Origin: Rhizorhapis sp. SPR117
GTDB lineage: Bacteria; Pseudomonadota; Alphaproteobacteria; Sphingomonadales; Sphingomonadaceae
Length of the DNA: 12,660 nt
Reading direction: 5' to 3'
NCBI RefSeq assembly: GCF_021742065.1
Contig: NZ_JAKKIE010000080.1
Location: 1-12,660, forward strand
Positions 7,903 to 12,660 of the stretch are shown one piece after another; position 1 is the first letter of the stretch; every line of letters begins with the position of its first letter. Both the position numbers and the translations under genes were made by a program. Below the pieces are notes generated by a model. It made no database searches, was not told the DNA's origin, and saw nothing but the letters and a program-made list of their open reading frames with translations.

Positions 7903-7994
7903 CTATGAAGCAACAACCGCAGCCTTGCCGTTTCACAAGATGGAGGAACATATCAATCGATAGACGCTTTCATTCCGAAACAGGCTGAGCAGAC
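7713..7994. promoter_or_regulatory. Divergent intergenic region between roxA and paoA
   Basis: About 280 bp that should hold the promoters of both the roxA-rluE operon and the paoABC operon. On the plus strand TTGAAT (7871-7876) and TATTCG (7894-7899) are 17 bases apart and could serve as a weak -35/-10 pair for paoABC. TATC-AATC-GATA (7951-7962), a 4-base inverted repeat with a 4-base spacer, sits about 30 bases before the paoA start and could be an operator half-site pair. Neither is strong evidence. No regulator gene lies in the window. The left part overlaps the possible remnant described for the minus strand. Confidence 0.35.
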
Positions 7995-8639
7995 ATGATT
8001 GATCGCAAGGACGTACTGGATATGTCGCGCAGGGGTGTGCTGCTGACTGGCGGCGCTACAGCTGTATTTGCGGTGGCCGATGCTGTAGCACAACCAGTCC
8101 GCCCCTCCCAGAAAGGAGCCATGCCTGCCATGCAATCAGTACAGTTGAATGTGAACGGGAAAGTCCATCAACTCCAGCTCGACACGCGCACGACTTTGCT
8201 CGATGCCCTGCGCGAAAATCTACGTCTGACCGGCACGAAAAAGGGGTGCGATCATGGCCAGTGCGGTGCCTGCACAGTGATCATCAACGGGCGCCGGATC
8301 AACAGCTGTCTTTCCCTGGCCGTGATGCATGAAGGTGACGCGGTGACGACGATCGAAGGACTGGGCACGCCTGACAATCTGCACCCCATGCAGGCCGCTT
8401 TCATCAAACATGATGGCTATCAATGCGGTTATTGCACGCCGGGCCAGATATGTTCTGCCGTATGTGTGCTCGATGAGATCCAGGACGGCATACCCAGCCA
8501 TGCGAGCGCGGACCTGAATGCAGGCAGCTACATGTCCGAAATGGAAATACGCGAGCGGATGAGCGGCAATATCTGCCGCTGCGGCGCCTATTCCAATATC
8601 ATAGAAGCCATTGAGGAAGTCGCAGGGGCAAAGGCATGA
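7995..8639 (+). CDS. paoA: Aldehyde oxidoreductase [2Fe-2S] subunit PaoA, Tat-exported
   Basis: Small iron-sulfur subunit (214 residues) of a xanthine-oxidase-family aldehyde dehydrogenase, passing electrons between the molybdenum and FAD subunits. It begins with a twin-arginine signal: [10 protein letters not shown] (Arg12-Arg13), a short hydrophobic stretch and an AVA cleavage-like site near residue 32, so the assembled complex is expected to reach the periplasm through Tat. Two [2Fe-2S] sets are visible: a plant-ferredoxin type with C85, C90, C93 and C105 ([14 protein letters not shown] then SC), and an alpha-helical type with C144, C147, C194 and C196 (CGYCTPGQ and NICRCGAY). The ATG at 7995 keeps the n-region of the signal; a weak GAG precedes it. 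The ATG at 8022 would leave almost no n-region. The gene overlaps paoB by ATGA. Confidence 0.93.
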   Translation: MIDRKDVLDMSRRGVLLTGGATAVFAVADAVAQPVRPSQKGAMPAMQSVQLNVNGKVHQLQLDTRTTLLDALRENLRLTGTKKGCDHGQCGACTVIINGRRINSCLSLAVMHEGDAVTTIEGLGTPDNLHPMQAAFIKHDGYQCGYCTPGQICSAVCVLDEIQDGIPSHASADLNAGSYMSEMEIRERMSGNICRCGAYSNIIEAIEEVAGAKA

Positions 8640-9586
8640 GGCCCTTTACGTTTGAACGCGCCTCGTCACCTGCGGAAGCCGCACGACGCGCTGCATCTAT
8701 CCCGAATGCGCGGTTCATTGCCGGCGGCACCAACCTGCTCGATTTGATGAAGCTGGAAATCGAAACGCCCGCACACCTGATCGGTGTGAACGGACTCGGA
8801 CTGGATAATATCGAAGAGACCAAAGAGGGCGGCTTGCGCATCGGCGCACTGGTCCGCAATACCGATCTGGCAGCACACCAACGGGTACGCCGCGACTATC
8901 CATTATTGTCGCGCGCCCTGCTGGCGGGGGCATCGGGGCAACTGCGAAACAAGGCGACGACCGCAGGAAACCTGCTCCAGCGGACACGCTGTCCCTATTT
9001 TTACGATACCAACCTGCCCTGCAACAAACGCAAGCCAGGAAGCGGCTGCGCGGCGATCGGCGGCTTTAATCGCACACTCGCTATAGTGGGAGCCAGCGAC
9101 CAATGTATCGCCACGCACCCCAGCGACATGGCGGTGGCCTTGCGAGCACTGGATGCTGTCGTGGAAACGGTGACGCAGGATGGAGATACGAACAGTTATG
9201 CGCTGGATGACTTCTATCGACTGCCTGGCGACCGTCCCGACATCGAAACGGCGCTGAAACCAGGCGAGCTGATTACGTCGGTTCGTCTGCCTGCGCCGGT
9301 CGGTGGCTATCAGGCCTATCACAAGGTTCGAGACCGGGCTTCCTATGCCTTTGCACTGGTATCCGTAGGAGTGGTGGTGCAGGCCGATGGAACCGGTCAG
9401 GTCGCTCTTGGCGGCGTCGCCCCGCGCCCCTGGCGGATGGAGAGCGCCGATGCGCAACTGCCCCATGGAGCGAAGGCGGTCGCTGCGTTGCTGCTATCGT
9501 CAGCGAAGACCACTTCGCAAAATGCATTCAAACTCCCACTGGTGGAGCGCACGCTCGCTTCCCTGATGGCACGGGCGAAAGGCTGA
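8636..9586 (+). CDS. paoB: Aldehyde oxidoreductase FAD-binding subunit PaoB, with [4Fe-4S] insert
   Basis: FAD subunit (316 residues) of the PaoABC complex, receiving electrons from PaoA. The FAD-binding motifs of the molybdopterin dehydrogenase FAD family are visible: [13 protein letters not shown] (about 27-39) and [16 protein letters not shown] (about 100-115). Immediately after is the feature that separates PaoB from ordinary CoxM/XdhB subunits: four cysteines C119, C129, C138 and C157 in [20 protein letters not shown] followed by C, and [15 protein letters not shown]. In E. coli PaoB the equivalent insert binds an additional [4Fe-4S] cluster. The C-terminal CO-dehydrogenase-flavoprotein domain follows ([19 protein letters not shown]). 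The ATG overlaps the paoA stop codon by ATGA, and the stop is 3 bases before paoC, so expression is tightly coupled. The protein has no signal of its own and presumably travels with PaoA. Confidence 0.93.
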   Translation: MRPFTFERASSPAEAARRAASIPNARFIAGGTNLLDLMKLEIETPAHLIGVNGLGLDNIEETKEGGLRIGALVRNTDLAAHQRVRRDYPLLSRALLAGASGQLRNKATTAGNLLQRTRCPYFYDTNLPCNKRKPGSGCAAIGGFNRTLAIVGASDQCIATHPSDMAVALRALDAVVETVTQDGDTNSYALDDFYRLPGDRPDIETALKPGELITSVRLPAPVGGYQAYHKVRDRASYAFALVSVGVVVQADGTGQVALGGVAPRPWRMESADAQLPHGAKAVAALLLSSAKTTSQNAFKLPLVERTLASLMARAKG

Positions 9587-9589
9587 CCC

Positions 9590-11800
9590 ATGAAGTTCGA
9601 CGCGCCCGCGATAATGAATCCCATCGATCAGCTGAAGGTCGTCGGCAAGCCTACGGATCGCATTGACGGTCCGAACAAAACAACCGGGATCGCACATTAC
9701 GCGTATGAACAGCACGAAGCGGCACCTGATGCAGCCTATGGCTATATTGTTCCATCAGCCATTGCGAAGGGGCGGATAAGCGCCATCGACTTGACAGAGG
9801 CCGAAAAGTCGCCGGGGGTTATTGCAATCGTCACTGCGGAGAATGCAGGAAAACTGGGAAAAGGGACCTCAAATACAGCCACACTGTTGGGCGGCCCCGA
9901 AATCGAGCATTATCACCAGGCTATCGCGCTGGTGATTGCAGAAAGCTTTGAGCAGGCACGGGCGGCTGCCTCGCTGGTTCGCGTCGACTATAGCCGCGTC
10001 GAGGGCGCATTCGATCTGGAGGCGGCAAAAGCAGGCGCCGGGTTGCCCCCCGAAGGGGGCATTGGCGGAGATACCAACACAAACACAGGCGATTTCGAGG
10101 GTGCGTTTGCGGCGGCGGCGGTCAGGCTTGACGCCACCTACACGACACCTGATCAAAGCCATGCGATGATGGAGCCTCACGCAAGTATTGCAGCTTGGGA
10201 TGGCGAAATGCTTACGCTCTGGACGTCCAACCAGATGATCAACTGGAGCAGAGGCGATCTGGCCAGGACCCTTGGCATAAAAAAGGAGAATGTCAGGCTT
10301 ATATCTCCCTATATTGGCGGAGGATTTGGCGGAAAGCTGTTTATCAGGGCGGATGCGCTACTGGCCGCTCTCGGCGCAAAAGCGGCGGGCCGTGCAGTGA
10401 AGGTCGCCCTTCAACGGCCGCTCATTGCCAATAACACCACGCATCGACCGGCGACCATACAGCGAATCCGCATCGGTGCGGATCGGCACGGCAAGATTGC
10501 AGCCATTGGGCACGAAGGCTGGTCGGGCGACTTGCCGGGCGGAGGGCCGGAGAATGCTGTGCACCAGACCCGATTATTCTATGCTGGTCCCAACCGAATG
10601 ACGAAAACGCGGCTGGTGGTGCTTGATCTGCCCGAAGGCAATGCCATGCGCGCGCCCGGAGAAGCTTCGGGGCTGATGGCATTGGAAATCGCCATGGACG
10701 AGATGGCGGAAAAGCTGGGTATTGACCCGATCCGATTTCGAGCGCTCAATGACACGCAGGTTGATCCCGAACATCCCGAAAGACCTTTTTCCCAGCGTAA
10801 CCTCATCCAATGTATGGAAATCGGTGCCGAACATTTTGGCTGGAGCAAGCGCAATCCGACACCAGCCAGCGTGCGCGACGATCACTGGTTGGTGGGCATG
10901 GGCATGGCTGCGGGTATCCGCAACAATCTGCTCACCAAATCGGCCGCGCGCGTTCGGCTTAAAGCGGATGGCATAATTGTCGTCGAAACTGATATGACCG
11001 ACATCGGCACGGGCAGCTATACAATCATCGCCCAAACCGCCGCCGAAATGATGGGGGTGCCGATCAATAAAGTCGAAGTGAAACTGGGTGATTCCAGCTT
11101 TCCCGTTTCGTCCGGATCTGGCGGTCAATGGGGCGCCAACAATTCAACATCAGGCGTTTATGCGGCATGCGTCAAGCTTCGCGAAGCAGTGGCCCGGCGT
11201 CTCGGATTCAATACGGAGAACGTCGAGTTCGTCGATAGCCATGTGAAGTCCAATGGGAGGAGCCTGCCGTTGAAACAGGCTGCGGAACAGGGTGAGCTGG
11301 TTGCGGAAGACACCATCGAATATGGCGATCTCGGCAAAAAATATCAGCAGTCGACCTTTGCTGCCCATTTTGTTGAGGCAGCGGTGGACAGCGCCACTGG
11401 CGAAATCCGCATTCGACGGATGCTGGCGGTGTGCGAGGCGGGGCGCATTCTCAACCCCAAATCGGCGCGTAGTCAGGTGATCGGCGCAATGACCATGGGC
11501 GTCGGCGCGGCGCTGATGGAGGAACTGACGGTCGACAAGCGCTTTGGCTTTTTCGTCAATCACGATCTGGCTGGCTATGAAGTGCCTGTCCATGCCGACA
11601 TCCCGCATCAGGACGTGATTTTTCTGGATGAAGCCGACCCGATTTCCTCACCTATGAAGGCAAAAGGCGTCGGAGAACTTGGTTTATGCGGCGTAGGGGC
11701 GGCGATCGCCAACGCCGTTTACAACGCCACGGGTGTGCGTGTCCGCGATTATCCGATCCGGATGGACAAACTTATTGGAGCCCTGCCCCTTGTGTCGTGA
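9590..11800 (+). CDS. paoC: Aldehyde oxidoreductase molybdenum-binding subunit PaoC
   Basis: Catalytic subunit (736 residues, against about 732 in E. coli) binding the molybdopterin cytosine dinucleotide cofactor, where aldehydes are oxidised to acids; the E. coli enzyme prefers aromatic aldehydes. It opens with NPIDQLKVVGKPTDRIDGPN, the a/b-hammerhead start typical of PaoC. Visible cofactor motifs: MEPH (194-197), GGGFGGK (243-249), MRAPGEASGL (about 352-361) and GSGGQWGANNSTSG. GVGELGLCG holds the catalytic glutamate, Glu696, matching E. coli Glu692. Arg444 in AGIRNN falls where the E. coli active-site Arg440 would align with the same four-residue offset (alignment by eye). A GAAAGG Shine-Dalgarno lies in the end of paoB. 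The last 29 bases overlap the convergent mocA-like gene. No paoD (XdhC-type chaperone) gene follows directly. Confidence 0.95.
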   Translation: MKFDAPAIMNPIDQLKVVGKPTDRIDGPNKTTGIAHYAYEQHEAAPDAAYGYIVPSAIAKGRISAIDLTEAEKSPGVIAIVTAENAGKLGKGTSNTATLLGGPEIEHYHQAIALVIAESFEQARAAASLVRVDYSRVEGAFDLEAAKAGAGLPPEGGIGGDTNTNTGDFEGAFAAAAVRLDATYTTPDQSHAMMEPHASIAAWDGEMLTLWTSNQMINWSRGDLARTLGIKKENVRLISPYIGGGFGGKLFIRADALLAALGAKAAGRAVKVALQRPLIANNTTHRPATIQRIRIGADRHGKIAAIGHEGWSGDLPGGGPENAVHQTRLFYAGPNRMTKTRLVVLDLPEGNAMRAPGEASGLMALEIAMDEMAEKLGIDPIRFRALNDTQVDPEHPERPFSQRNLIQCMEIGAEHFGWSKRNPTPASVRDDHWLVGMGMAAGIRNNLLTKSAARVRLKADGIIVVETDMTDIGTGSYTIIAQTAAEMMGVPINKVEVKLGDSSFPVSSGSGGQWGANNSTSGVYAACVKLREAVARRLGFNTENVEFVDSHVKSNGRSLPLKQAAEQGELVAEDTIEYGDLGKKYQQSTFAAHFVEAAVDSATGEIRIRRMLAVCEAGRILNPKSARSQVIGAMTMGVGAALMEELTVDKRFGFFVNHDLAGYEVPVHADIPHQDVIFLDEADPISSPMKAKGVGELGLCGVGAAIANAVYNATGVRVRDYPIRMDKLIGALPLVS

Positions 11801-12350
11801 ACCGTGCCAGATCATCTGGCGTGTCGATATCGGCCAGCCATTGGGCAGGCGCTTCTATACAGGGAGCGCCTTTCAGTAATTGCCGCGCACCGATGTCGCC
11901 GGACAGTGTCGACAGATCATCCCAGACCTGTCGGCTGAACAGCGCCGGAACCATCCGATTGCCAGCCTGTCCGGTGGCGAGCACCGGATTGGCGCCTTTG
12001 GCTATCAGCGCCTCGAAATGAGATGCGGGTATGAAAGGCATATCGGCCAGCGCTATCAGGCATGCCTTGAGATCGGTTCCCCGCAAACGCGTTATTCCAG
12101 CGGCGATAGATGCTGAAAGCACATTTCCTTCCGGGATACGCACCTCATCGAACCCAAGGGCATGCCAGTCCACCGGCAATGACTGCGAGCAGACTGCAAT
12201 CCTGCATCCCACTCCAATAGACGAAAGGGCCTTCGCCACATGTCCCGCAAGAGGCTGTCCGCGCAGCGGCGCCGCGAGCTTGTCATCCCGACCGAACCTT
12301 GAAGATCGCCCTGCGGCCAGCAAGATAATGCCGACGTCCCCTGTTTTCAT
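11772..12350 (-). CDS. mocA: Molybdenum cofactor cytidylyltransferase, MocA-like
   Basis: A 192-residue nucleotidyltransferase of the MobA/MocA type (GT-A-like fold). The N-terminal nucleotide-binding motif is LLAAGRSSRFGRDDKL (residues 10-25), a form more like MocA (LAAGxSxRFG) than MobA (LAGGxSxRMG). ALADMPFI contains the metal-binding aspartate (Asp103), followed by NRMVPALFS, GDIGARQLL and the C-terminal DIDTPDDL. MocA uses CTP to turn Mo-molybdopterin into the cytosine dinucleotide form needed by xanthine-oxidase-family aldehyde oxidoreductases, so its position beside paoABC makes functional sense. It lies on the opposite strand, tail to tail with paoC, overlapping it by 29 bp, so it is transcribed separately. 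An AAGGA lies 11 bases before the ATG, a rather long spacing. A related NTP transferase of other specificity cannot be excluded. Confidence 0.82.
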   Translation of the reverse strand: MKTGDVGIILLAAGRSSRFGRDDKLAAPLRGQPLAGHVAKALSSIGVGCRIAVCSQSLPVDWHALGFDEVRIPEGNVLSASIAAGITRLRGTDLKACLIALADMPFIPASHFEALIAKGANPVLATGQAGNRMVPALFSRQVWDDLSTLSGDIGARQLLKGAPCIEAPAQWLADIDTPDDLARFTTQGAGLQ

Positions 12351-12403
12351 TGCCGATTCGATCCTTCTGTGCTTTCCAATTCGAATGCCACGGGGCCAGC
12401 GAT

Positions 12404-12440
12404 GCGCTCACCGACCTGTCAGATCAAGCCGGTGAGGCGC
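12404..12440. repeat. Imperfect inverted repeat upstream of mocA
   Basis: GCGCTCACCG (12404-12413) pairs with CGGTGAGGCGC (12430-12440) except for one bulged G, with a 16-base loop. It lies between the small minus-strand ORF and mocA. There is no T-run after it on either strand, so it is not a standard intrinsic terminator; it could be a leader hairpin or an operator. The rest of 12351-12464 shows no gene I can support, and no XdhC/PaoD-type chaperone is recognisable here. Confidence 0.35.
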
Positions 12441-12464
12441 AGGCGGGTGCAGGGAGAATTTCCG

Positions 12465-12647
12465 TCATGTCGTGATCATGTCCGCCTCAGACTTTGCCAA
12501 CGCCAGCATGACCAATGGGTTCCAGAGGGTATACTGCCGCCGAGCAATGGTTTCGCGCACTTCCCCGCGAAGGTCTTGACGGGTGTCAACGTCGGGGTAA
12601 AATTGTGCAAGATTCCGGTTTAAAACTGTACCAGTTGGATTGAACAA
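12465..12647 (-). CDS. Small hypothetical protein (60 residues, TTG start), unrecognised
   Basis: A minus-strand ORF with a TTG start preceded by GAGG at a 4-base spacing, bounded upstream by an in-frame TGA (12654-12656). The product, about 60 residues, is soluble-looking and charged, with a central stretch QDLRGEVRETIARRQYTLWN and an end LVMLALAKSEADMITT. No family is recognised. The composition looks more like a real protein than the plus-strand frame over the same bases, but its shortness and TTG start leave open that it is the tail of a decayed or frameshifted gene extending past the window. It points towards mocA with 114 bases between them and could share its transcript. Confidence 0.33.
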   Translation of the reverse strand: MFNPTGTVLNRNLAQFYPDVDTRQDLRGEVRETIARRQYTLWNPLVMLALAKSEADMITT

Positions 12648-12660
12648 AAAGCCTCAGATC

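Noticed and set aside
7727..7963. 78-codon open frames on both strands across the roxA-paoA gap
   Set aside because: The plus-strand version is Pro/Ser/Thr-rich as antisense frames often are, and the codon-aligned minus-strand version is Cys/Arg-rich without pattern; neither has a convincing ribosome-binding site.
10100..10125. GCG-repeat run in paoC considered as a microsatellite
   Set aside because: Only a few GCG codons encoding alanines in a linker-like region; ordinary in a GC-rich gene.
1..12660. CRISPR arrays, tRNA/rRNA genes, toxin-antitoxin pairs or phage-defence modules
   Set aside because: No regularly spaced repeats, no cloverleaf with a conserved T-loop, and no recognised defence domains were seen on either strand; almost all bases are explained by housekeeping and oxidoreductase genes.

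Overview
This window looks like chromosomal sequence from an alphaproteobacterium, most likely a sphingomonad (Sphingomonadaceae). The evidence is moderately high GC, a bacterial class I (archaeal-type) lysyl-tRNA synthetase next to a divergent DinG/XPD-type helicase, a helicase protein style I associate with sphingomonads, and E. coli-like PaoABC and RoxA/RluE proteins. The assignment to family is inference from protein recognition, not from a database search.

Layout. At the extreme left edge (2-76, +) lies the last 24 codons of what reads like an IS630-family transposase, ending 3 bases before the 3' end of the class I lysyl-tRNA synthetase gene (minus strand, to 1654). A 43-bp divergent gap separates that gene from a large Fe-S helicase gene (1698-4472, +). 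The helicase gene is joined by a 4-base overlap to a SixA-like histidine phosphatase (4469-5014) and followed by an EamA/DMT membrane transporter (5069-5974). On the minus strand, meeting the transporter tail to tail, is a two-gene operon: roxA (JmjC/cupin oxygenase acting on ribosomal protein L16) followed 7 bases later by rluE (23S rRNA pseudouridine synthase).

A roughly 280-bp divergent intergenic region (7713-7994) holds a possible gene remnant and weak promoter-like elements. To its right is a compact paoABC operon (7995-11800, +) for a Tat-exported, molybdenum-containing aldehyde oxidoreductase: a [2Fe-2S] subunit with a twin-arginine signal, an FAD subunit with the extra four-cysteine [4Fe-4S] insert, and a molybdopterin subunit with the catalytic glutamate. 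Convergent with paoC and overlapping it by 29 bp is a MocA-type nucleotidyltransferase, expected to make the molybdopterin cytosine dinucleotide form of the cofactor that this enzyme class uses. The last 310 bases hold a small minus-strand ORF of unknown nature and an imperfect inverted repeat.

How it fits together: apart from the IS fragment, the left half is mostly housekeeping (tRNA charging, DNA repair/helicase, ribosome modification). The right half is an accessory metabolic module, oxidising aldehydes (typically aromatic ones) in the periplasm, with one of its cofactor-maturation genes alongside. I see no tRNA, rRNA, CRISPR array, toxin-antitoxin pair or defence system. The most thought-provoking arrangement is the tight coupling of roxA and rluE, two enzymes that modify the same neighbourhood of the large ribosomal subunit.
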